Positions 1-10,713 of a stretch of DNA of 64,000 bases are shown in pieces. The notes beneath the pieces are model-generated. The model did not search any database. It had not been told where the DNA came from and worked only from the letters and a program-made list of their open reading frames with translations. The first letter of the stretch is position 1; every line of letters begins with the position of its first letter. Both the position numbers and the translations under genes were made by a program. This DNA is from Malurus cyaneus samueli. Lineage: Eukaryota; Chordata; Aves; Passeriformes; Maluridae. Location of the stretch: assembly GCA_009741485.1 (NCBI GenBank), contig CM019219.1, positions 29,323,250 through 29,387,249 on the forward strand. Direction: 5' to 3'.

Positions 1-556
1 AGTTCAAAGAACAGGAGGTTCTTCATAGCTAGAACTTTTATTGAGTTACACCCCACTAGGAAGGAAAAGAGCAAGGAAAGCTGCAAAGGAGGAAATACAA
101 ACAAGGATGTTAGCTTAGTTACAATGGCGTGAGAACTGAGGTGCCCTTCCCCAAACACTTGCATGGCAGGAACCCTCTCATCTGTATTTCCGAGCAGACC
201 AAAGGCATCACACCCACTGACATATCCAAACCACTCACACTTGAAAAGGCATTTGTATTTCACATGGGATATTCCCTGACAGAGTGATCATAGCTGAGGC
301 TAATTACATTCTAAAGATAATTTAAGCTCAATCCCACCTTAGTCTACACAAACACTTTGAAGCACAGACGTAGCCCTGGGCCTCAAGTTTAAAGGTGAAA
401 GTTGAAAGGCTGAAAACATCCTGGTGAAGAGCAGGGTTTGGGTGGTGAGAAGTGGGTATAGGGATGGAGGGAGCAGACAGTCTGTGTTATGCAATATCCA
501 GCTGAGGCAAGTGCCTTTTGGTGAGGGGCTGCTTTTCACCTTTGCTTTTGCCCTAG
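1..556 (+). other. LRRTM3: Final intron of LRRTM3 (3' part)
   Basis: This non-coding stretch ends in a pyrimidine-rich tract and the acceptor CCCTAG at 551-556, immediately before the LRRTM3 terminal exon. I see no repeat or other gene in it. ORFs reading across 339-792 in other frames are shadows of the exon. The same DNA is also intronic to CTNNA3 on the opposite strand. Confidence 0.75.
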
Positions 557-766
557 ATCCCGCTGTCCATGAACGTGTCAACGTTTCTGGCCTACGACCA
601 GCCCACGCTGAGCTACTGCGGGGTGCACCACGACCTGCTGGCTCACAAGCCCTACGACTCCAGCAGCCAGGAGGATGCAGTGGATGCCCAACTGGAGCCC
701 GAGCTGGACCTGAGCACAATCACCACGGCGGCACGGATCAAGGAGCACAGCCAGCAGCTGGCTTGA
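557..766 (+). CDS. LRRTM3: LRRTM3 terminal coding exon (leucine-rich repeat transmembrane neuronal protein 3, C-terminal end, partial gene)
   Basis: LRRTM3 is a single-pass postsynaptic adhesion protein that binds presynaptic neurexin or heparan-sulfate partners through extracellular leucine-rich repeats. This exon encodes only the distal cytoplasmic tail: 69 residues starting [16 protein letters not shown] and ending EHSQQLA, then TGA at 764-766. The segments [16 protein letters not shown] and [10 protein letters not shown] match the mammalian LRRTM3 long isoform as I recall it. The acceptor CCCTAG (551-556) puts ATC in frame at phase 0, so the ATG at 569 is an internal Met and not a start. 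The LRR, transmembrane and proximal tail exons are outside the window to the left. From memory, human LRRTM3 has 581- and 513-residue isoforms; a 69-residue last exon fits that difference if the short form ends one residue into the retained intron. The exon lies antisense inside a CTNNA3 intron. Identity is from recall of the family, not a search. Confidence 0.9.
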   Translation: MPLSMNVSTFLAYDQPTLSYCGVHHDLLAHKPYDSSSQEDAVDAQLEPELDLSTITTAARIKEHSQQLA

Positions 767-2103
767 GGGGGTGTTGTGGGGCTGGCCTCTAGCAGAGGCT
801 GCAACCAAATGCTATGTAACATTATGGACACCGGTGAGGAGACCCAATTCTCTGGATTCTAGGATCCCTGTTCAAATTAAAAGCAAATCATAAAGATTAA
901 TTGTTTCGAGTCTACAATTTGTAATTAGTTCGGTTGTGCAGTATTTTTTGACTTCAGAGTATGACCCTTGAAGCGAATCTTTTTCAAAACTCATCCTACC
1001 TACCTGTATAAACTGTACAGATGTAATGTATTTTTCATATTGTAAAGTTTCAATTACCAAGAACAACTGGTATGTACAGTACCATAATTTAATTACATCT
1101 TACTTTACAAGCTTCAGTTTCTAAAGCTTCAAATTAACAAAAGTTACTTCTTGTGTTATTAAGTTACTCTGTTTTGTAGGGATCATTTTGTTACTGCTTG
1201 TGTGCCCAGAAAACTTTAATCTAAAATTCTGTCCTTTGCAGAATATGCACCATTTTTACCATGTTTAACGTGTAGAATTTTATCTACTGCTTCCAGAGGG
1301 AGGGTTTAACTATTCAAACTTCTAAGAAATTCTTGAAATATATAGCCAAGTTTTCCTAGAAATGAAAACTTAAAAAAAAAAATTAATTCTCCTCAAACTT
1401 ACATGTTGCCTTGAAATACAGCCTGATTTTTAACAACAAAGCTTGTTTATGCAATGGTAAGCCAAGGCTGATGATATTTTATTAAGTCTCACTGTTCTGC
1501 AAGACAATACAGATTGGAGACTTCAATAGGCAGCTAGAAAATCTGCTGTGAGAGTCTGCTAAATCAGGCATTAATATTCTGCTTAAAGACAAAGGGGTCC
1601 AAAATCTACTTCTGTCACAGGCTGACAGAAGTGACAACAGAAACAAGCCCTTATACTACTCTTAGAATGCAAAATGGTACTCAAAAGAAGTATCTATATG
1701 CTGAAAAATGTAGTCATTTGGAACAAATGGTAAAAGTTTATAGTCCTTTAACATTATAAGAAAGCAAACAAAGAAAAAGAACCAAAACTTTTAAATAAAA
1801 AAGAAAATTATTGTAGCATTAAGTCTTTAACAATTACTACATTGCTTATTTGTCTGTCATTTAATATCTGGATTGAAGCATTCTTATATCCCATACTTTG
1901 GTTTTAAAGACTTCAAAACTTCTCAATACTGTGTGAGAGTAACTTTTTATACCACAACCATCATGTTGTAATCCTAAAAGATTACAGAAACCAGAAAGAC
2001 ATTATATCATGCTGACTTGGTGAAAAACAAAATGGGAACATGAGCCTTCCAAAATATAGGAAAAAAAGAGTTTCATATGGTGAAGCAACTTTTTTATAAT
2101 AAA
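767..2103 (+). other. LRRTM3: Probable LRRTM3 3'UTR with candidate poly(A) signals
   Basis: AT-rich non-coding sequence follows the LRRTM3 stop codon. Candidate polyadenylation hexamers are ATTAAA at 876-881, about 110 nt after the stop, AATAAA at 1794-1799 and AATAAA at 2098-2103. Which is used cannot be told from sequence; the far boundary here is simply the last of the three. No competing gene is visible. A perfect hairpin lies within it at 1608-1632. Confidence 0.45.
1608..1632. repeat. Perfect 10-bp inverted repeat, 5-nt loop
   Basis: The arms are ACTTCTGTCA (1608-1617) and TGACAGAAGT (1623-1632), separated by CAGGC. If the LRRTM3 transcript extends this far, the hairpin would lie in its 3'UTR. 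The function is unknown. Confidence 0.6.
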
Positions 2104-3374
2104 GAGAAATTATATAACCACAAATCTATTTTTCTGGATGTTTATCCCACCATATTTTCATGTAGCTTCAAAGCAAAAGACTGAAATTTAACATTACAGG
2201 ATAACTGTTTGTACAAAACAAAGTGAATAGAATGAAAAATAGCTTCAAATATTGGTATCTAATCTGCATTCAGTACCTGTTAAGTGGAAACAAAAGTGTC
2301 AAGACAGAATACATTGTAATTGCTTATTTATTTAGGACTTAGATTTTGTAACATATTTTGCATAAATTATTTCCTCTTCAAAACAGAATTGTCTTTTTAA
2401 GACTCCTCTTAAACCTCCATACTTCAGTTCCATATTTCTTCACTAAACAGGTTCTCAAATCTGTGGTCACCTTCCACAGTGCTGGAATTTCCTTACACAG
2501 AGTGTGAAAATACATCCTGCTAATTATCCACTGCAAACAAACATGCAGGAGTCCCTGTGGAACCCAGGGACTTTTGGGCTGCAAAAAGAACTTACATGAA
2601 TCACTCCACAGCTGCTTTTGAGGTTTAATGTTTTGGCATTCTGGCTATAAGGAGCAAATACCACCCTCCCAAAAGGCCATTTCAGTTGTTCCTACTCTGT
2701 CCTTCCTGTTCTGCACTTGAACCCACTGCCTTCAAGTGTTTATGGTGTGTGAACAAGGTCCTGGCTCTGATGGAGCTACTCAAAATGCCCAGATCTTCAA
2801 AAGCTCCATTCTAATTATGGAGAACTGTATGCCATGAGCATTCCCAGTGTTGGACACCAGTGAGTTTAGACCAGGCAACATGAAAAAGTATCTTCTTATA
2901 TCAAGAGACAAAACACTTTTGATGTATCTGCCTAAAGAAGCACAAGTGGGGTAATATTCACATACACACCAACATTTCTCATTTTCCTCCATAATGAATC
3001 AGACTCCCAGTTCCAGACCCACATGCCACAGGATTCTGGCAGAAGCAGAGTCACAGAATCAGCACCTCACTGACTCCTCATGCTCTCACAAGTGCTTCCC
3101 AGGCATCTGAAATGCCAAGCTCTCTGTAACCCAGCAGACTACTCCAGTGCTCTGCAAGATGGATACATCCCAGGACCCAAAGCAGCAGGGAATGCATGCT
3201 CACCCCAATCCCAGACTGTTAAAACACAGATTTCTGAAAAGTATTAAGTGGATACAATTTTTTTTAATGGACTATATCAGCTTGAATCTTGTTATTCTTA
3301 ACTATATGGATGTCTTCAAGAAAGCTAGATGCAGGTAGGTACCTTCTCTAAAAAAAACCTCATAATAAAAAAAC

Positions 3375-3393
3375 TTGGGTTAGGCTAACCCAA
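3375..3393. repeat. Short inverted repeat, 9-bp arms
   Basis: TTGGGTTAG and CTAACCCAA are separated by a single G. This is a near-perfect palindrome in otherwise plain intronic sequence. Confidence 0.5.
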
Positions 3394-4291
3394 ACAAGGA
3401 CTGGCTCTCAAACTCTTATGTCAGCTTGTGTACATCTGACTAAGATTGCACAGAAACAGAAAATGCTTTCTTTCTGTGGATAAAACAAAACAGTATCCCT
3501 AATAATGCCCCAGCCTTCTAGCTAAGTTAGCAAGAAAAAATAAGACTATGGGTTCAAATATGTCTTCTTTGGGGTTCACTTTCATGTGTCATTTCCCTTT
3601 GCAATAAGATCCATACACCAGAAATGGAAGTAGCCAATGGCATCAATCTGTGTCTCCCAGTTAAGTGACACCACCATACCCTGGTAGGTCTAAGAAAAGG
3701 CTAGGGAAAGTCATTATGCTTGCAAAATACAAAGCGAGAGAGAATATAACCTCTAGCAATAAAAAAAACCCAGACAATTTTTAAAATAAATCTAGCTACG
3801 AGCAACAATTCACATCATCCATCAGTGGATCATGCTTGTAGAGCAAGGCACAGGGTTGGAACAGCCATTAGCAAAGCAAGCCCAAGCATCTGACTGGAGG
3901 CCCTGCCTGGAGAAGGTGGTATACAGAAAGATTAATGACTAATTCTGCACGTGTCTCAAGACAGTATAGAAAATAGAACCAACACCATGTATACAAGAAA
4001 GCAAATGACTGCTTCCACTAAAAAGTTATGAAAATTTGCAGTACAAACTATTCTCAAGGGATCTGAGAGCTACCACCAACAGAAAACCCTCCACAATACC
4101 CCCAGTTTTCAGACATACATTGCAAATCATGCTTCCTTTGGCAATGCACAACAAATGGAAATGCCAGCCTCAGAAGCTGTGTACTAGGCTTGCTTTGCTC
4201 AGAGGCCCTCAATTTCTCTCCTTCTCTCTCAAGGCATGTTTTATCTTTTATTATTTCCACTCCTCAGACTGGACATGAGAAAAGAAATTGA

Positions 4292-4363
4292 GCAAACACT
4301 GTAACACTGAAGGGTAAAAAAACATGTGCAAATACCGTAACACTGAAGGGTAAAAAAAATGCA
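4292..4363. repeat. Tandem duplication, 36-bp unit, two copies
   Basis: The shared core GTAACACTGAAGGGTAAAAA recurs with a 36-bp period (copies at 4292-4327 and 4328-4363). There are a few substitutions and one extra A in the A tract of copy 2. It creates a repeated peptide in a spurious minus-strand ORF, which has no other support. Confidence 0.85.
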
Positions 4364-4479
4364 AGTGCAAGGGCAACACTATGACCTGAGAAATAAAACC
4401 ACAATTCCAGTGGCAATGGAACTGTAATGAATTGGGGATATTGCTTCACTAGCAATGAATGTACTCCAAGATGGTGCCT

Positions 4480-4502
4480 GTAATTAATTACATGATCATG
4501 TA
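4480..4502. repeat. Two overlapping perfect palindromes
   Basis: GTAATTAATTAC (4480-4491) and TACATGATCATGTA (4489-4502) overlap by three bases. The first contains TAAT/ATTA homeodomain-type cores. No gene context suggests a specific role. Confidence 0.6.
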
Positions 4503-4895
4503 CAGTGTCACCTACAAGCAGCTGTATTCAGTTCCCAGCTGGTCTAGCAAAAATGGTCTCTTGAACAGGTGAAAAAATACAGCTTAACTCATGTCCTGTA
4601 GCCTGATGCTCCTCTCTTGAGGGCAATGGTCATTTTGCACCAGTTTTGCACAGGTCTCAGGGGCCTGGGCTTCCTAAAAGCAACCCTTACTAGTAAATGC
4701 TGAGTATAATAATGGTTTTACCTGGTCACATCAAAGGCACACCCAGCAAGTGATAACTTGTCTCACACAGTAGCTGAGAAATAAAAACCGAAGAAGAACT
4801 CAAGCCTAGGGCAAGCACCCAGCTGTGTTTTCCTGTGAAGATCCCAGTGATTCGTTGGTCAGGGAATTCCTGAGCCAGTGTGACACATTACTGGG

Positions 4896-4926
4896 GATGG
4901 GTAACATTCTACTGATGTTACCCATC
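4896..4926. repeat. Perfect 12-bp inverted repeat, 7-nt loop
   Basis: GATGGGTAACAT (4896-4907) and ATGTTACCCATC (4915-4926) are exact reverse complements around TCTACTG. No longer repeat or target-site duplication surrounds them, so this is not obviously a transposon end. Confidence 0.75.
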
Positions 4927-5820
4927 ATAACTACTGCAGAAAGTAAATCTACTAACACATGAGAAGCTGCCTCTTTTCTTTGTTCTGCTAGAAATGAACA
5001 ATTTCCATTTTTGACACAGAGATATGACTATCACGTAATTAATAATGACACACTGCCAACTTCCAGGGAGCATGAATAGCATCCACTCAGTCACCTGAAG
5101 TGCAGCCTTTATCTGAAATCCTGAGCTTTCTTGGGGGGGAGTTGTTTTTAATCAAGATTCAGCTCAGCAGAAAGGCAAAATGTGAGTTTTTTTCCAGGTT
5201 TTTCAAGTCCATCAATATAAGAAACAAATAATAAAATTGCTTTTCTGAAGTATTGCAAATGTTTTTCAACACAGAAACATATACGTGAAGCTCTAACAGG
5301 TATAGGCTTGACTATATGATCCATACCTAAAACCTGATGTTTGTGAAATTCCTAAAAAAATCTACCATTTTTTTATTATAAAATAAAAAGGCCAAAATCC
5401 ATTATTCTACCTAATTATAGAATCTGATTAGTTTCAGTTATAAAGTTTCAGAATAAATTAAGGTGAACATAATCAGAGTTGATGATTAATGTTGTTTTAA
5501 TGAACCCCCAAGAAATTAACATTTTGCTACTAGAACTTTGCCAAGAATTTTTTTTGTAAGCCGAAGCACAGCATGTACAACTGTGAAAATCCCACATGGC
5601 ACAGAGCTCCTATTCTACTTGCTCACCATCAATTTGGGATGTAAATTACTCATTCTGGGGGTTCCTCTTTAGATGGGTGACTCCAAAGGAGCAGCTGCTG
5701 TGGGGCAGCAAGGAGCCAGTGCCACAGCTCATCACACCCAGCCCTCTGACATTAAAGCTCCAACACACTCCTGACTGGGGCCACTTCAAAGTTCCACCTT
5801 GACAGAGGTGGCACATGTAA

Positions 5821-5890
5821 TGCTAATATTAAGTGCATTGACGAGAGTCAATTAGTGAGCATTAATGAGCATTAATTAGTTCTGCATTAG
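5821..5890. promoter_or_regulatory. TAAT/ATTA cluster with a 10-bp tandem repeat (possible homeodomain-binding element)
   Basis: Several TAAT/ATTA cores lie within 70 bp, including CAATTAG and an exact tandem TGAGCATTAA (5856-5865 and 5866-5875) followed by TTAG. Such clusters occur in conserved non-coding enhancers of vertebrates, but they are also expected by chance in AT-rich DNA. Only the motif cluster is seen; regulatory activity is a guess. Confidence 0.25.
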
Positions 5891-8800
5891 TATAGGATTC
5901 CTTTGGATTAACAATAATGTGTGAGGATTGCCTTATTAATTGCCTTAGGTACATGACCAGGATGGGTATTCTCCTAATAAACACTAAAAGAACTCAAAGT
6001 GTGCATTTATACAAGAATATGTTTGTTCCAGCTTTCATGGAGAATTCTTCTCACTTTGTATTCCCTAAGAAACAGACTTTTAAGGTGGATGCATTTCAGC
6101 AATAGTTTTATCTACAATCTAACCACGAACTGAGTGCATCATTTCAAAGCCCAATAATTTAAACATTGTTATACACTAATTCTGCGTTTCTTAGAGAACA
6201 AAACCTCATCAACTAGGGCTGAGAATACTCATTAAAAGAAAATGATGTGTCCCTGCAGCACTGTGCACTTCAATAATTTCCACAGTTTTACACAAGAGTG
6301 TGTCATAAATGAGGCATGGAAAGCCATTAACTGAACAATTCATATTGAACAGTTTGTTGTAATTTATGCTTTCAAAAGAAATAATGAAAGTGATTATTTT
6401 TCTAATAATAATGATGCACCTCCCTTTTAGATCTTGCTGTTGGTAACTTTATTTTTAAAGAACCTGTAAACTTGCACAATTAGTCCAGCCTTCACTGCCC
6501 ACAAGCCTTATTCTCATTGTCAGGAAAGGAAAAAATACAGCTATCAATGGTGTATCTGAATATGCAAAGAGTTTTTGTGAACAAGACTGATTTTTGTCTT
6601 CTGCTTTAGCATTACCTAGGCAGCTCATACTTCTCTTTGCCTTCTGCAACAGCTCCTTCTCCAAAATCCAGCTGTCACAATTGAGACTGTCAGCAGTAAA
6701 ACAGAGCTATTCAGACAGAGATCCTGGAGAGAAATGCCTCTCACCTCCACCTCCAGAGCTGAGCAGATTTGCTGCCTACCAAGCACATGCTAAAGCTTGT
6801 CTGATGCTTTTCCTTCATCACTGCTCTTGCAAAGATTCATAAATATAATAATGCTAGAATGTGCTAATAAAAATCAACCTTTTTTTTGTTTCTTCATTCT
6901 ACCACTACACAAGGTGATGGTAGATTTTGGGTTTCTTTTTTATAAACTCTTTGCACCCTAAAGCCTTGAAGACATGATTAACAGCTGTCAGTATGAAGTG
7001 CCCTAATTCCACTTTCATCAAGGGATTGTAACAGAAACTTTAGAAGTTTCTGGATGGGGTGATGTCCTTCCCATCTCAAAGCAAAAACAACCGTCTAAAT
7101 GCTTCTCTAACTTCTTAAAATCCCTTCAGTCTCTGGGGAACATGGTATCTACATCAGTGGAATGGAATCCGTGATTCTGAGCATGAACAAAAATTATTGA
7201 TTTAATTTGCTTTGTAATCCTGTCTCCTGAGTGAAACAGTCCCTTCAATGCTACCTCCTCCCCAAAGCTTTCTTCCATTTCTTTTTTTCTCTGAGTTACA
7301 CCCTGAATCTACAAACAGTCTGACTGAAGAGACCTGGATCCCAGAGAGGCACAAAGATCTGCCTGTGCTGTGCAGAATCAATCTCACAGTTCAGATGTGA
7401 AGTGTTGCCAGCCTCTTCTCCCATGTTCACGAGCCTTGGTACTTCTTCACTCCCTTCTTCCCTATCTCCACACATTTTGCCTCAGGATTTTTCAGGTTCC
7501 ACCATTTCTTTAGCAAAGAAATTAAAATACCACCAAAATAAAGGACTGATTTCAGATAACTTATACTGCTAAATTACATTCTAAGATCCCTTCACGTAAT
7601 ATGCAAGTATTTTACTATAAACCCAAATTATTCTTTGGAAAAAAAACTAATTATTGCTTCCCAGAAATCAGTATTAGTGACCCGGTTTAAGAGTTTGTGT
7701 GTCAGCTTTTCTTTTACTAAATAAGGTGGAGGAGGGGCATTTATGTAGGGGCATTGTGAATGCCACAGAAAGACAACAGCTACCAAAAAAACCACTCAGA
7801 TTGCCAGGTAAAACTTGAAGATTTAAATGCAGAGTTAATTCAGCATTACTCCTGAGAGAGGATGTAAAGAAAAGGGATATAAATACAATAGATACAACTA
7901 AGTTATGCTGCAGCAAAAAAAAAAAGATATTTTCAAAATTTATGTGGACCTCAAAAAGAAGATATTTAAGGCTGGTTTTTAAAAGGAGGTACAGGCTAAT
8001 AAGGAACAACATAAAGCAGAAGATGAGAAGGATTAAATAAAGTCTGGACTGAATATACACCGGCAAACCACTTGAGAATGGGATTTGTCTTTCCCAAAAT
8101 GAGCAACATTTTATTTCCATTTTCTTTAGTAACAAATATCTCCTGTCCATGGCAGTAATCAGTATGATAGTATCTGAATGTAAATCAGTAAGAGGGATAA
8201 AAAAGTTGGCCTTACACACATGAACTAAAGTAGTAACTGACCCCAGAAAGAAAAGGAAGATCAACCCAGATATGCAACCCTGCTCAAGAAGGCAAATAAA
8301 TATAATGAAGCTCCAATAGATCCATATTAGACTCTCAATCAAGCACTTTTATGTTAAATATACCATTGCTAATGACCTGCTTGACCTAAGAGGACTTCAG
8401 AGAAACCAAGGGAAGTGGAAAAGTAAATCAAAGGCAGAATCATTAATAAATAAACAACAAGATACTTAAAGACACCAAAGTATTGCTCATATGCATCTTA
8501 ATTCAATTAGATGGGGCAATCAAGTCGTACAGTGGGGGTTTGCTGTTAACACCACAGCTTCCAGAACTACCAGTTCATAAGGGTAACATTGGAAAATAAG
8601 TTCAAAAATAAGGAACCATTATAAACAAACAATCCTTATCCATTTGTGTTGTGGCATCAAGAGTTAATTAAACTGAAATATTAGGAGCTGCTTTTATCAG
8701 TTCAGTGTCTGCCTGAAGGGTTAACAAAGAAGTCAGCAGTGAAGAATGAGGTGAAACGGGGACAACTCCCAATGACAACCCTTGAGAACCTTGCAGTTAT

Positions 8801-10696
8801 TTCTCACCCCAAATCAGTACCTCCACTAAAGCTGAGAAAAAAATACATCAGCATTTCACTGAAAAACATGTTTAGGAAAAACAAAGTACAAGGAAAAAAA
8901 AAATAAATTCTATCTAAACAGGAGAAGGAGTAGATGTGCAAAATGGAGAAAGAAAGGAGGGAAAATCATAGAGACGTGACAGAAAAGGAAGATCCCAATG
9001 ATTCAGTGATGAAGGACTTGACAAAACTGTAATTGCTGTCACGGGAATTGATTACAGTGAGGAAGGAAACAGGAAGCAATGACAAGGGGAGGGCACAAAT
9101 CCAGCTGCTCATTCTCAATGATTGGTCAATCCCCTGGGGCAGGGGAGTGAACACAACACCACCTACATTCCACAAGCTGCCCAGCTCATCTGCCAGGGCT
9201 GTAAAATAAGGGGTTTGTTCCATCAGAGGGACAGGGCAGTGATAACACAGCACCATCTGAACTGATGGGATCCCTCCAGCTTCAATGCTTCCCTTGCTTT
9301 GAACATCTCAAGGTAGATCCATTATTTTCCTTCTGTCTAAAAGGGCTTTTACTTTGCAGTGATAACTTGCAAAAAATTAGATCTACACAATGCAGTTTTC
9401 ACCTTCAGTAAAAGTACACCAAACCCCATCAAATATTCTGCTCCCAAAATTTTTATAAAAATAAGAGTTTTGCAATCAGATATATTTGATTTAAGGATAA
9501 TGAAGCCAGTTTTATGGGCTGCAGAATATTATAAATCTTTTCTGATTTCTTTTGGGGTAGAGGGAAAAGGGGAATTGTTGAAGGAAAAGATGATAGATTA
9601 CATCTGCCTGTGGGTAATAAGGCTTCCCACAAGGAGAAATGGCATACTCTGAATAATTACATGCAGTCTGAGGCCAAAAGAGACAGAGTGTAGTCCTGGT
9701 CAGAAATTTCAGCTGCCACAAAATACTTGTAAAAAATGGGTGAGGAAAATAGGATGAATTTTCACTGGTTATCAACATTTTTTCTCTTGCTAGTTTGCTC
9801 AGCTTAAACACTAGGTCAAACTATAACTTCTTCTGCTTTGCAGAAATTCTTCCATTTTGCATTGCTAATGTCAGCAGAAACATCCAAACCACAACACAAT
9901 TCAAAGAAAGGAAAAACCAGACATAACCAGGACTCTATTTTAACAAAAATATTGAGCATATCTTTCAAATAACATTCATAAGACACTAAAATAAACCAGA
10001 GTGTCTGGCCACATAGGCAGAATCAAAAAAGAACATCATGAAATATTCAATACAGACCACACTTTAAAAAAAATTAGTAAGATCTGCAGAGCTGAGATTA
10101 ATTCCTTGAAACAAGACAATGCTCTGGCTCCATGAAAACCAGCTGCCATTCCACTATTGGCTTTAAAGGATCTGATACCTTCAAGCAGTGGGATTTTTGC
10201 ACTTGTACAGGAGATAATTAGGAGGCAGCAGTGGAGATAACAGTGAGAGCTTTCTGTAGCACAGCTGGACACAGGCAACAGCCACAACACACTGGCTGAT
10301 CTCATAATGAAATACTCACCCTGCAGCCTTTCGAGGTATTTCCTGTACTCCAAGAGTATTCAATTAGAGGGTTACTTCTTCCTCCTCACACTAAAGAAAG
10401 CAACTCATCCATACGGTGATCTAGGAATTTAAATTTTGTGTCATTGACAGCCTCCCAGAGACTTCCCCACTCTTGACCACAACCTCCTCCACCTTCTCCT
10501 AGAGAGAACTGTCGTGGATTTGAAAGATAGGTGCTTGCTAATGAAGGCAGGCACTCTTTTTGGAGTGGTGGAAATTACTTACTTTTTTCAAATTATTATA
10601 GCTTTGAAAATCATGGGCTTTTAGGCAAGAATATGGGTAAAAGGGAATAATAGTTTTTACTAATATGGATAACAAAGTGAAAGAAGTAAAAACAGC

Positions 10697-10713
10697 AAAA
10701 AAAAAAAAAAAAA
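10697..10713. repeat. Poly(A) tract
   Basis: An uninterrupted run of about 17 A lies in the CTNNA3 intron. I see no cDNA-like sequence upstream of it and no target-site duplication, so it is treated as a simple repeat, not a processed-pseudogene tail. Confidence 0.7.

Noticed and set aside
339..808. Open frames on the minus strand (339-719, 578-808) and in another plus frame (424-792) over the LRRTM3 exon
   Set aside because: They are shadows of the real 557-766 coding exon, which is GC-richer and so short of stops in other frames; none resembles a known protein.
4264..4455. Minus-strand ORF with a repeated LPFSVTVFA peptide, which looks like a repeat protein
   Set aside because: The peptide repeat is the direct result of the 36-bp tandem duplication; there is no start, splice or family context.
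8100..8170. Peptide AMDRRYL in the 222-codon frame, reminiscent of the olfactory-receptor MAYDRY motif
   Set aside because: No other receptor landmarks are present, spacing of hydrophobic segments is wrong, and the strand is simply pyrimidine-rich.
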